Below, piece after piece: positions 1 through 7,602 of a stretch of DNA of 64,000 bases (positions are counted from its first letter, which is position 1; every line of letters begins with the position of its first letter). The notes under the pieces were generated by a model, which saw nothing but the letters and a program-made list of their open reading frames with translations, was not told the DNA's origin and did no database searches. The position numbers and the translations under genes are program-made. This stretch comes from JAVBSX01 sp051660685 (GTDB lineage: Bacteria; Planctomycetota; Planctomycetia; Pirellulales; Thermoguttaceae), in assembly GCA_051660685.1 (NCBI GenBank), contig JBOFQB010000113.1:1-64000 (forward strand). The letters are read 5' to 3'.

Positions 1-215
1 CCCTTGTTTTCGATTCTGTTTACAATCCTGAGAATACATTGCTCATTAAACAGGCGAGAGCAAAAGGGTGTACGGTCGTGAGCGGCGTCGAGATGTTTAT
101 TGGGCAAGCCTGTATGCAGTTCAAACTGTTTACGGGAACGAAAGGACCGGCTGGTCTTATGCGAAAATTGGTCAAACGGGCAATTTCGGCAATTCACGAA
201 GAAGAAAGTGAATAG
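1..215 (+). CDS. aroE: Shikimate dehydrogenase domain, C-terminal end (partial)
   Basis: The gene enters from the left edge; the frame starts at base 3 and ends at TAG 213-215, giving about 70 residues. The visible piece contains VFDSVYNPENTLLIKQA, then a GVEMFIGQA segment and QFKLFTG. This is the usual C-terminal signature of AroE, which reduces 3-dehydroshikimate to shikimate with NADPH in aromatic amino acid synthesis. In planctomycetes this domain is often fused to a type I 3-dehydroquinate dehydratase, but the upstream part is outside the window, so single-domain or fused cannot be decided. The short downstream gap leads into a repeat element. Confidence 0.8.
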   Translation, partial: LVFDSVYNPENTLLIKQARAKGCTVVSGVEMFIGQACMQFKLFTGTKGPAGLMRKLVKRAISAIHEEESE

Positions 216-238
216 GGGTTTTGTATTTAATTAAATCC

Positions 239-464
239 GTTGAGCCGGGATACAATGTTTCGCGCGACGAGAATGCAGAAGATAGGAGGGAGGAGGAAAG
301 AAGGGGGATACGGGGAGACAACGGCGTCTCGCGCGTTCACTGGTTCCTTCCCTTTGTTGAGGAATCCGTTTTCCGTTCTCATTCTCCATTTTCCATTCTA
401 CCTTCTACCTCCTAACTTCTCCCTTCTCCAAGAATACGCGCGGAACGATGTTCCTCGGCTAAAC
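239..464. repeat. Long REP-bounded hairpin element, copy 1
   Basis: The left end (239-267) is a degenerate REP half, GTTGAGCCGGGATACAATG..., and the right end (433-464) is an intact inverted REP ending CCTCGGCTAAAC. The interior carries purine-rich GGAGGGAGGAGGAAAG (about 280-300) and pyrimidine-rich CTTCTACCTCC (about 398-425) arms that are roughly inverted to each other. A very similar arrangement lies at 46065-46285. It fills the gap before the kinase gene. Short open frames inside it look like chance translation. Confidence 0.75.
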
Positions 465-484
465 TACAATAAGGTAATAGTCAG

Positions 485-1363
485 ATGAGTTTTCTCAATC
501 CCCTGCTCAATCTTCTCGGTCTAGGCGGTCTCGATTATCAACGCCGCTTCGAATTGCTCCAATCCGCTATTTCAGGCACCATGTCCCGGGTTTATAAGGC
601 CAAAGATCGTAAAACCGGGGAAATTGTTGCACTGAAGATTTTGGACAAAAAGAAACTGAATGATGTTGAAGCCCGATATAAGGCAATGAAAGGAGTCCAT
701 AAGCCGAGTGAAGGGGAAATCGCCGTTCAACTCAAACATCCCTACATCGTCAATACGCTTGAACATGGTTTGACCAACAAAGGTGAACAGTATCTGGTCA
801 TGGAATACCTCGAAGGAACCGGTTTGAACAATGTTTTGTTGGTCAAACAGGATTTAATGGCGGGAGCACGCATGTTATACATTCGTCAGGTCGCAGAAGC
901 ATTGCTCGCCGTTCATGATAAAGGTTTCATACATCGTGACATTTGCCCGCGTAATCTTCTCTTTACAGGAGATGCCAATGTGTTGAAACTGACGGACTTT
1001 GGACTTTCCGTTCCTGAGAAACCGCCCTTTACAGACCCGGGAAATCGAACGGGGACACCGAATTATATGGCTCCTGAATTGGTTCGTCGTCGTCCAACAG
1101 ATCGACGTTTAGACATTTTTGCGTTTGGCGTGACCATTTATGAGCTTTGTTGTCGGGAATTACCTTGGCCCCGCGGAGAAACAGGTCTTGCAGCAATGAC
1201 GCACGATCAGGCACCTGCGCCGATTCAGCAATATCGACCGGACATCAACCGTGTTTTGGCGCAAGCAATTCATTCCTGTCTGGTTGCTGAACCAAAAGAC
1301 CGTTGCCCGTCTATGGAACGGTTTTTGACAATGATTGCAAAAGTGGACTATGAAGATGAATGA
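485..1363 (+). CDS. Serine/threonine protein kinase (Hanks type), soluble
   Basis: A 292-residue protein that is almost entirely kinase domain. Visible motifs are the ATP-binding lysine in VALK (K51), the catalytic loop HRDICPRN (H150-N157), DFG (171-173) and the APE-type motif APELV with the following D210 in LDIFAFGV. The glycine-rich loop is poor (AISGTMSRVYKA), and the catalytic-loop lysine that normally follows HRD-I is cysteine (C154). D152 and N157 are kept, so activity remains plausible. There is no transmembrane segment or sensor domain, so it would act in the cytoplasm. ATG 485 follows AAGGTAA. It is alone on its strand segment, just downstream of a REP. Substrates are unknown. Confidence 0.85.
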   Translation: MSFLNPLLNLLGLGGLDYQRRFELLQSAISGTMSRVYKAKDRKTGEIVALKILDKKKLNDVEARYKAMKGVHKPSEGEIAVQLKHPYIVNTLEHGLTNKGEQYLVMEYLEGTGLNNVLLVKQDLMAGARMLYIRQVAEALLAVHDKGFIHRDICPRNLLFTGDANVLKLTDFGLSVPEKPPFTDPGNRTGTPNYMAPELVRRRPTDRRLDIFAFGVTIYELCCRELPWPRGETGLAAMTHDQAPAPIQQYRPDINRVLAQAIHSCLVAEPKDRCPSMERFLTMIAKVDYEDE

Positions 1364-1367
1364 TAAT

Positions 1368-1412
1368 GGTAGGGAATAGGGAATAGGGGATTGGGGGGCT
1401 TGGGGATTGGAG
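1368..1412 (+). repeat. G-rich heptad repeat
   Basis: Just after the kinase stop codon are tandem heptad-like units GGGAATA GGGAATA GGGGATT followed by further G runs. The same units recur at gene ends elsewhere in this window (6640, 21027, 43011, 44879, 46007, 49015) and resemble the short tandem heptamers known from cyanobacteria. Here there is no adjoining REP pair. Confidence 0.7.
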
Positions 1413-1534
1413 GAATTTTTTTGCTCTTGGACGAATCGCCGTTTTATCTTATGATTCGGTTTTTCCGGTCTCGCAGCAGACAACAGACTTGTGTTGTCGC
1501 TTTTGACATTGTTTTTGCCGGTTTTGCCGAAAAA

Positions 1535-2713
1535 ATGGCCGATTTTCGAACACATCTCACTTACAGCACAGGAACAGGTGTCTTGTACGGCGGAGTTCTT
1601 TCGCTGTTCGGGTTTCCTCTCCCCAGTTGCGCTTTGGCAGGAGGAGCATGTGCGATTTCGGGGATGCTCCCGGATATTGACAGTAAATCGAGTCGGGCGT
1701 TGCAGGAATGTCTGTATCTTGCAGCCGGAATTGTCGCAATGCTCACGGTCAGCCGACTGCGGGAATTCGCAATTAACGGCGATATTGTTATTTTTTTCGG
1801 AGCACTCGCTTTTCTCTTCGTCCGCTTCATTGTCGGGGCGTTCGTTCGCAACTTTACCGTTCATCGGGGAATGATGCACAGTGTCCCCGTTGCCCTGCTC
1901 GTCGGGGAAATCGGCTTTCTCCTCTCTTCAGGAACCCCCCTCTTGCGCTGCATCAAAGCAGGAGGTATCACTCTCGGTTTTCTCTCGCATCTCGTTCTCG
2001 ATGAAGTGTACAGCATTGACGCAAATGGTCGGGAATTCAAACTGAAGAAATCCTTTGGAACGGCTTTTAAGTTTTTGGACAAGTCTTCTCACAAAAATCT
2101 GCTCATTTATGGAATTTTAATTGCAAGTACACTTTTTGTCTGGAATGAGCCTTATTTGATCGCACACTTCTTTTCCAACACGGGACGAATCGCTTCAATT
2201 GGTTCAGACGCTTTATTGCGATATTCAGAAGAAGTTTATGGAGATGAGGTGATGAAGAACAAAGTCAACCAACAATTGGCTTGGTTTCGCGCTCTTGGAG
2301 GAGACTATTGGGGATATGGAGAGACAAGTACGGGAAATGACGGGACTGAATTGGGGCAGACGACAGTGAATGCAGGAGATTTGGGTTATTCCGAAGAGAC
2401 AGGAAAAGATTTTGCAGCCGACACTACAGGACGTTCAGAGACGGTTCAAGGACTGCAAATGGTTGATTCGCGCAATTTTGCGCCGATTTCAGAGTTCAAC
2501 GAATCGTCCAACAATCCTGTTTTGCCGTTTAATGTGCAAAGAACCCTTCCTCAACAGGTTCAGGAACAGTTTCGAGAACCGGTTCTGGAATCGAGGGGGG
2601 GGGGGGGGGAACGGGTTTCAACAACAATGAATCGGCAATCCCGTCTCAGTCGGTTTCCACGTTTTCGCAAAGGTATGCCGATCAGGCAGGACAATCAGGA
2701 TCAGCCCGATTGA
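1535..2713 (+). CDS. Membrane-bound metal-dependent hydrolase, DUF457/YdjM type
   Basis: The start is placed at ATG 1535, giving 392 residues beginning MADFRTHLTYSTGTG, because homologues begin with this histidine-containing segment; the frame is open further upstream. Family hallmarks are DIDSKSSR, the HRGMMHS motif and HLVLDEVYS, which supply Asp/His metal ligands, between several hydrophobic helices (about residues 15-40, 60-110 and 125-170). The family comprises inner-membrane proteins of uncertain substrate. The C-terminal third is low-complexity Gln/Ser/Gly-rich and contains a run of 14 G (2595-2608). In the present frame the tail after the run is basic and ends at 2713. With one more G it would be a Ser/Pro/Ala-rich tail ending at 2754, which fits the preceding composition better. 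Confidence 0.75.
   Translation: MADFRTHLTYSTGTGVLYGGVLSLFGFPLPSCALAGGACAISGMLPDIDSKSSRALQECLYLAAGIVAMLTVSRLREFAINGDIVIFFGALAFLFVRFIVGAFVRNFTVHRGMMHSVPVALLVGEIGFLLSSGTPLLRCIKAGGITLGFLSHLVLDEVYSIDANGREFKLKKSFGTAFKFLDKSSHKNLLIYGILIASTLFVWNEPYLIAHFFSNTGRIASIGSDALLRYSEEVYGDEVMKNKVNQQLAWFRALGGDYWGYGETSTGNDGTELGQTTVNAGDLGYSEETGKDFAADTTGRSETVQGLQMVDSRNFAPISEFNESSNNPVLPFNVQRTLPQQVQEQFREPVLESRGGGGERVSTTMNRQSRLSRFPRFRKGMPIRQDNQDQPD
2595..2608 (+). repeat. Homopolymer run of 14 G in a coding region
   Basis: Fourteen consecutive G bases lie in the 3' part of the DUF457-type gene. They encode glycines and decide which of three C-termini is made: stops at 2630, 2713 or 2754. A tract this long is prone to slippage in replication and to miscalling in sequencing. 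Confidence 0.9.
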
Positions 2714-2788
2714 CCCCATCTCCCGCCCCGCCTGTTCCTGCTCCCGTTCGTTAACAAGTTTTGCGAAAAGGAGCAATTTTCATTTTTG

Positions 2789-2862
2789 AACCACGAAAAT
2801 CACAAAAGACACGAAAACCTCACAAAATACCGTTTTTCGTGTCTTTAGTGTCTTTAGTGGTA
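2789..2862. repeat. Imperfect inverted repeat (CACGAAAA/TTTTCGTG type)
   Basis: CCACGAAAATCACAAAAGAC (from 2791) is mirrored by TTTTTCGTGTCTTTAGTG and TCTTTAGTGG (2834-2860). This gives a long AT-rich hairpin between two plus-strand genes. No coding potential is seen. It may act as a terminator or be a dispersed element of the kind common in environmental bacteria. Confidence 0.6.
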
Positions 2863-2940
2863 AAAACAAACCCGTCTGACCCGGCTCGGTTCAAAGTGCA
2901 AAACCAAACTTGTTAGCAGTCTGGTTCGTTAGGTAAGCTC

Positions 2941-2969
2941 TTGACAGAACGGTTGAAATCGGGCAATAT
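2941..2969 (+). promoter_or_regulatory. Possible sigma-70 promoter of the beta-propeller gene
   Basis: TTGACA (2941-2946), 17-base spacer, CAATAT (2964-2969). The -35 box is perfect and the -10 box weak. It lies about 65 bases before the start at 3033, with a REP between them. Predicted from sequence only. Confidence 0.4.
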
Positions 2970-2971
2970 GG

Positions 2972-3001
2972 GACGCGCGATACGTTGTATCTCGGCTAAA
3001 C
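2972..3001 (-). repeat. Solitary REP, GATAC stem
   Basis: A single reverse-oriented REP: GACGCGCGATAC, loop GTT, GTATCTCGGCTAAAC. It carries the CGCGCG and GGCTAAAC flanks of the family but has no partner, and sits immediately upstream of the beta-propeller gene. Confidence 0.75.
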
Positions 3002-3032
3002 AAACGACATTGACTTTTTCTCCCGATTTCCT

Positions 3033-4487
3033 ATGTCTGAAAACACGTTGTCCCAAAATGACAAATCCGCAAATGCCAAATGGTCAGAAAAGACGAATCA
3101 GAAGTCAATGAACATTGAACCGAATAAGGCTGGTCAACCATCTATTCTCTCACGTCTGCGATTCTGGGGAATTCTGATTCTCGCCGTAATCGGAATTGCC
3201 TATTATTACTTCAGTCGTCCCTCAACAACGACACAGTATGGGGACGTTGTTCCTGTTCTTGCCGGGGAAATTGATCGGGTTGAACAACTTGCGCAGACAA
3301 TGGATTCGGGGTTTGAACCGGGTATTTGGCCCGGTTGGAGAGGTCCAACCGGTCAAGGAATCGCCCCCAAAAATTCCCCCCCCACTTCTTTCGGACCCGA
3401 AAAGTCCGTCCGTTGGAAAACCTCGATCCCCGGAAAAGGGTATTCCTCCCCCATTATCTGGAAAGATCGTCTGTTTTTGACGACCGAGTTGGACCAGAAA
3501 CTCTACTTAATTTGCCTGAATCGGGAAAATGGTTCGGAACGTTGGAGAAAACAGGTTGGTGAGGGACAGGGATCGACACATAAGGAAAATGGTTTTGCTT
3601 CTTCAACCCCGGTTACAGACGGAGAACGGGTTTATACGTTTTTTGGCGCAACCGGATTGTTCTGTCACGATTTTCAGGGAGAAGAAGTCTGGAAAGTTAA
3701 TCTAGGAAATCTGCGTCATATACATGGTCTTGCATCGAGTCCCCTTTTGTACAACAATCTGGTGATACAGTTGTGTGATAATGCGAGTGATTCGTACATT
3801 GCAGCGTTTGATAAAAGATCGGGCCAAGAGATTTGGCGAAAATCCCGACCAAGTGGGGGCGGTTGGACAACCCCGGTTGTTGCAACCGGAGTCGATCAGG
3901 GGGGGAACAAGCGGGATGAACTTCTGGTCAACGGAAATTGTCCCGGTTTCACCATTCCCGGGACCTTTGTTGCGTATGACCCCCAAACCGGGTCGGAATT
4001 ATGGTCCTGTTCCGGTCCCGTCGGTTGGGGAATTCCAACCCCCGTTTGCTCGCTCGAAACTGTTTATGTTCTTTGCGGGCTTAATGGTCGTGTTGAAGCA
4101 ATTCGACTCGGCGGAAAAGGGGATGTCAGTTCAACGCATCTTCTTTGGGACCGAACCAAATCGAGTCCCTATATTCCGTCCGGCCTGTTGTACCGAAATC
4201 GACTCTATGTTCCAAGTGATCGCGGTCGGATTGACTGTCTTAACCCGGGAAGTGGAGAACCCGTCTATGAGAAAAAGGTTGGAGATACGTTTTATGCGAG
4301 TTTGGTTGCAGCAGATGGAAAGATTTATGCAATCGGCAGAAACGGTAAGGCGCTTGTTCTTGAAGCAGGAGATGAAGGAAAAGTCCTTTCCGAAACTGAT
4401 TTTGAGGAAACCTGTTTTGCATCTCCGGCAATTGCCGATCATCAACTTTTCATTCGGACGGAAAGTACACTTTTCTGTTTTGAGTAA
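3033..4487 (+). CDS. PQQ-like beta-propeller repeat protein, membrane anchored
   Basis: A 484-residue protein with a basic, Asn/Lys-rich N-terminus, one transmembrane helix (about 46-64, FWGILILAVIGIAYYYF) and an extracytoplasmic propeller domain. The segment WPGWRGPTGQGIAP, then repeats such as SSPIIWKDRLFLTTE, ENGSERWR and GSELWS, are the W-motif blades shared by BamB-like and PQQ-dependent dehydrogenase folds. Planctomycetes carry many such proteins. No PQQ-binding catalytic residues can be assigned, so an enzymatic role is not supported; a binding or scaffold role in the periplasm is an inference. The start ATG 3033 is the first in frame. Confidence 0.8.
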   Translation: MSENTLSQNDKSANAKWSEKTNQKSMNIEPNKAGQPSILSRLRFWGILILAVIGIAYYYFSRPSTTTQYGDVVPVLAGEIDRVEQLAQTMDSGFEPGIWPGWRGPTGQGIAPKNSPPTSFGPEKSVRWKTSIPGKGYSSPIIWKDRLFLTTELDQKLYLICLNRENGSERWRKQVGEGQGSTHKENGFASSTPVTDGERVYTFFGATGLFCHDFQGEEVWKVNLGNLRHIHGLASSPLLYNNLVIQLCDNASDSYIAAFDKRSGQEIWRKSRPSGGGWTTPVVATGVDQGGNKRDELLVNGNCPGFTIPGTFVAYDPQTGSELWSCSGPVGWGIPTPVCSLETVYVLCGLNGRVEAIRLGGKGDVSSTHLLWDRTKSSPYIPSGLLYRNRLYVPSDRGRIDCLNPGSGEPVYEKKVGDTFYASLVAADGKIYAIGRNGKALVLEAGDEGKVLSETDFEETCFASPAIADHQLFIRTESTLFCFE

Positions 4488-4494
4488 AAAAGTC

Positions 4495-4563
4495 GTTTAG
4501 CCGCGATACAACGTATCGCGCGTTCTGAAATTTCAATACGCGCAGAACGTTGTTCTGCGGCTA
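4495..4563. repeat. REP pair (BIME), GATAC and AGAAC stems
   Basis: Forward REP 4495-4523 (GTTTAGCCGCGATAC, loop AAC, GTATCGCGCG) and reverse REP 4535-4563 (ATACGCGCAGAAC, loop GTT, GTTCTGCGGCTA). The AGAAC/GTTCT stem is a compensated variant of the GGAAC/GTTCC stem seen elsewhere. It lies after the beta-propeller gene and could help end its transcript. Confidence 0.85.
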
Positions 4564-4664
4564 GAGCGTTTCCAAAATTACTATACATGCACAACACCAA
4601 ACTGTCCTTTAATTTGTGCGTCAAAAATACATGCAATGTGTATACCAATTATTGAAATGCTCTA
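4562..4664. mobile_element. Small TIR-bounded element (MITE-like)
   Basis: The left end TAGAGCGTTTCCAAAATTA (4562-4580) and the right end AATTATTGAAATGCTCTA (4647-4664) are imperfect terminal inverted repeats. The interior includes ACATGCAATGTGTAT. An inverse-orientation partial copy is at 47082-47146. No open frame is present, so it would depend on an enzyme encoded elsewhere. A palindrome GCTGCTATGCAGC follows at about 4682-4696. Confidence 0.65.
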
Positions 4665-4792
4665 AACGACATATATAGGTCGCTGCTATGCAGCTACAAA
4701 AGGACACAGTACATGCGGCTGCTTTCATATTTCATACGCCTATCATCTGACTTTCAATCTCTGCATCCCACTTTTTAACCTCGGAATTGTTC

Positions 4793-6637
4793 ATGGACCC
4801 CTCTCATTCTTCAAATCGGAATTTTTTTGAGTCGGGTCTTGAACTGAAATGTCTGTTCTTCTTCGGGTTGGCGTTGACCGTTGTCATTTCCGTCAGTTTC
4901 TACATGTATTGGAAAGTGACCGAAGTACAGATCAAGTTGCAGAATCCAAGAACGGCCAATATATTGGTCGAACAGGATATGATTCTCAAACATTGGAAAC
5001 TGTCGAACCAAACGGATTCGGGTTCAGGATCATTTACCAACCGTTCGCCGGGAAAATCGGGCAAAGAGGACCCCAACACGATTGGGGCTGACTTCAGTCA
5101 GTTTATGGAACTGATTACAGAGGGGTTACGCAAGGAAAAATTCAAAAGTCGTGCCCTAAGGTCCAAATACTATCAAAACAGTTTCAAACCTCAAGCGTCG
5201 GAAGACTCACTTCCTCAGAATGATTTTGAACGTGATCTTTTGGAACGGTTTCAACGGATTCCGACGAATTGGCCGAACAACACGGATTCGGATTCGGCGG
5301 ATTACATTGACAAAGCGGGGGAATACCACTATTACCGACCTGTTCGGGTCAACGATAAGAGTTGTACGGACACCTGTCATCCTCCTTCTTATGATGATGA
5401 TCCGGTTTTGGGCGATCTGATTGCTGTGATTCATGTTGCAATCCCAAAACCTCCTGCCCGGGATGCAATCGCCAAATACTGGGCGTTACTTCTCGGACTT
5501 TCAATTGTAACGGCGTTTCTTGCGCTCATTGCTTTTTATATGGTGATTCGGCTGATTATTATTCGTCCTCTTCGTAATCTTCGTGATGTTGCAGAAGGAA
5601 TCAGTCGGGGAGACATTTCCAAGCGGGCTGATTTGCATACAGGAGATGAATTTGAGTTACTTGGTGCTGCTTTTAACCGGATGTTGCGACATTTGGTGAC
5701 AGCGCAGGAAAAATTGCGGGGGACGAACAATGAACTGGAGTATAGGGTCAATGCTCTTGCGCACATGACGACGATGTTGAATGAGTCGAACCGTCTTAAA
5801 AGCGATTTTATGGCGACGATGAGTCATGAATTGCGAACCCCGCTCAACAGTATCATTGGTTTTAGCGAGGTTCTCGCCTCAATTGCAACCTTGGATGATA
5901 AACAAAAGCGTTATGTCAACAACATATTGCAATCCGGTCAATCGCTTTTGACGATGATTAACTCGATCCTTGATATGGCGAAACTTGAAGCGGGACGTAT
6001 GGAAGTCCAACTGAGCAGTTTTCAAATAGGGCAGGTCGTTTCGGTTCAATCGGACCTTGCAAAACCGCTTTTAGACAAGAAGAACATTGATTTGGAACTT
6101 GATATTCCGTCCAATCTGGAACCGGTTCGTCAGGATGAACAACGGATACACCAGATACTGAACAATTTACTTTCCAATGCAATCAAGTTTACACCAGAAG
6201 GGGGTAAAATCAAAATCATGCTTCGTCGGGAAGAACGCCCTCCTTTACCTGCTTTTTTGGTTGATACAGGTTTGAATACGGCGACCCGATTGAAACTGGC
6301 GCAAAAAGAGATACCCTACATTATCCTGAAAGTCCGAGATACAGGCGTTGGTATTTCCAAAGAGGATCAGGCAATTGTTTTTGAGAAGTTCCGACAAGCA
6401 AAGAGTTCGACAATGACGCGGGAATTTTCAGGAACCGGTTTGGGTCTGTCCATTGTCAAAGAACTCTGTAAAATGCTCGAAGGTGAGATTTCTCTTGAAA
6501 GTGATTTGGGAACCGGGAGTACATTTACTGTGCAACTTCCCTGGTTGTTGGAACAACGAACCCGATCAGAGTCGGAAATTATGGCGGAGATACAGCAGTT
6601 TACACTAAAAGGGACAACGCAATTGAAAAAACAGTGA
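4793..6637 (+). CDS. Membrane sensor histidine kinase with Tll0287-like heme domain
   Basis: The ATG at 4793 (MDPSHSS) is preferred over the TTG two codons earlier; 614 residues. Order: transmembrane helix about 19-40; periplasmic DUF3365/Tll0287-like domain (about 41-225) ending in a c-type heme-like motif CTDTCH (C191, C195, H196); second helix about 229-257; HAMP linker; HisKA with MSHELRTPLNS, phospho-accepting H345; HATPase with N box NLLSNAIKF (about 456), DTGVGIS (about 515) and GTGLGLS (about 546). It should autophosphorylate in response to a redox or gas signal at the heme. The CX3CH spacing is less common than CXXCH. No response regulator is adjacent, so its partner is unknown. Confidence 0.85.
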   Translation: MDPSHSSNRNFFESGLELKCLFFFGLALTVVISVSFYMYWKVTEVQIKLQNPRTANILVEQDMILKHWKLSNQTDSGSGSFTNRSPGKSGKEDPNTIGADFSQFMELITEGLRKEKFKSRALRSKYYQNSFKPQASEDSLPQNDFERDLLERFQRIPTNWPNNTDSDSADYIDKAGEYHYYRPVRVNDKSCTDTCHPPSYDDDPVLGDLIAVIHVAIPKPPARDAIAKYWALLLGLSIVTAFLALIAFYMVIRLIIIRPLRNLRDVAEGISRGDISKRADLHTGDEFELLGAAFNRMLRHLVTAQEKLRGTNNELEYRVNALAHMTTMLNESNRLKSDFMATMSHELRTPLNSIIGFSEVLASIATLDDKQKRYVNNILQSGQSLLTMINSILDMAKLEAGRMEVQLSSFQIGQVVSVQSDLAKPLLDKKNIDLELDIPSNLEPVRQDEQRIHQILNNLLSNAIKFTPEGGKIKIMLRREERPPLPAFLVDTGLNTATRLKLAQKEIPYIILKVRDTGVGISKEDQAIVFEKFRQAKSSTMTREFSGTGLGLSIVKELCKMLEGEISLESDLGTGSTFTVQLPWLLEQRTRSESEIMAEIQQFTLKGTTQLKKQ

Positions 6638-6639
6638 GC

Positions 6640-6798
6640 AGGGGATAGGGAATGGGGGGATTATGGAATAGAAGTTCCTGATGATCCGCGATACTCCTTA
6701 TCGTGTGTTCCAGAACCGCAAAATAAGACGCAGAACATTGTTCTTGGGCTAAACGACAAAATCTCACCCCATTCCCTACTCCAACCATCTTCCCCCTC
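6640..6798. repeat. Degenerate nested repeat: G heptads, REP remnants, C heptads
   Basis: G-rich arm GGGGATAGGGAATGGGG (6641-6657) follows the kinase stop. Decayed REP halves lie at about 6685-6710 (CGCGATACTCCTTATCG) and 6727-6754 (GACGCAGAACATTGTTCT, GGCTAAAC). A C-rich arm (6766-6798) runs up to the next start codon. The order matches the better preserved composites at 44879 and 49015. Confidence 0.65.
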
Positions 6799-7389
6799 AT
6801 GTCCTCACTTGAAATACTAATCGCCTGTTTTCCGCTTGCCCTCTATTTTGGCAAAATGGGAATGTTGCACTTTCGCCCTTATCCAACTCTTTGGAACGGC
6901 GTTCAGGATGTTCTGTTCCTCTGTTTCGGAATGAGCGGACTGTTTTTTGTCGGGCCCCTTAAACTTCTCTGTCCACTCAACATTTTTGCCTTTTGGGGAC
7001 TCAATGCGTTCGGTCTGTTGCTCATGATCTACATTCTGCTCAGTATTCTCATTGCCGGAAAACGAGGATGCAAAACCGTGTTGTACCATATTCCCTGTGT
7101 TGAATTTTCCAACATCTGCAACGATTTGGTTCAGGAAAAACAATTGGAATTGGTTGGAAACACTTACAAGGTTCTTCACAATGATGTTCAGTTTCAGGTC
7201 GAAACAGAACCCTTTTTCGAGACAGTGATCTTGCGCCCTACTTCCAACCAATCCAGTATCGAGGATTGGTTTGCTTGGGAAAAGGTATTACGGCAATTTC
7301 TGCGTAACCGGTCTGTCCCCCGTTCACTTTGGGGACCTACTTATTGCTTGATTGCGATTTTCTTGCTGTTTTTTGGCCTTTTTCTTTAA
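6799..7389 (+). CDS. Hypothetical integral membrane protein
   Basis: A 196-residue protein of no recognised family. Hydrophobic segments are seen at about 5-20, 33-55 and 60-87, then a soluble middle part (about 90-170, containing EFSNICNDLVQEKQLELVGN), and a final helix (176-196, LIAIFLLFFGLFL) ending at the C-terminus. The soluble part probably faces the cytoplasm, but topology is inferred only from hydrophobicity. ATG 6799 directly follows the C-rich repeat arm, with no clear Shine-Dalgarno site. The gap to the next gene (7390-7602) holds a good promoter and no gene. Confidence 0.6.
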   Translation: MSSLEILIACFPLALYFGKMGMLHFRPYPTLWNGVQDVLFLCFGMSGLFFVGPLKLLCPLNIFAFWGLNAFGLLLMIYILLSILIAGKRGCKTVLYHIPCVEFSNICNDLVQEKQLELVGNTYKVLHNDVQFQVETEPFFETVILRPTSNQSSIEDWFAWEKVLRQFLRNRSVPRSLWGPTYCLIAIFLLFFGLFL

Positions 7390-7491
7390 CCGACCTCGAT
7401 TCATTTTGTCTTCCTTCATTGATGAAAAGACCCCTCTTACTTTGCAAAAAAACATTTCTCTTGTTCTTACAAAAAAACTTATTGGAAAATC

Positions 7492-7520
7492 TTGCCCAAC
7501 CTTCCTGTTTTGTGTAGAAT
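7492..7520 (+). promoter_or_regulatory. Sigma-70-type promoter for the SbcCD-like operon
   Basis: TTGCCC (7492-7497), spacer 17, TAGAAT (7515-7520), 83 bases before ATG 7603. It is preceded by an AT-rich stretch with A tracts that could act as an UP element. Predicted by eye. Confidence 0.55.
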
Positions 7521-7602
7521 AGAGTCCGCAAAGTAGAATGGAGTGATTGGGTAAATTTTTCGGGCATTTGAATTTCGCTCTCAGCCCTTTTTCGCTTGGT
7601 TT

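Noticed and set aside
1160..1879. Open frame of 239 codons on the minus strand
   Set aside because: It lies antisense to the kinase end and the DUF457-type gene and has a shuffled composition with no domain.
3775..4500. Open frame of 241 codons overlapping the beta-propeller gene
   Set aside because: It is a frame shadow of the propeller protein, whose repeats are clear in the other frame.
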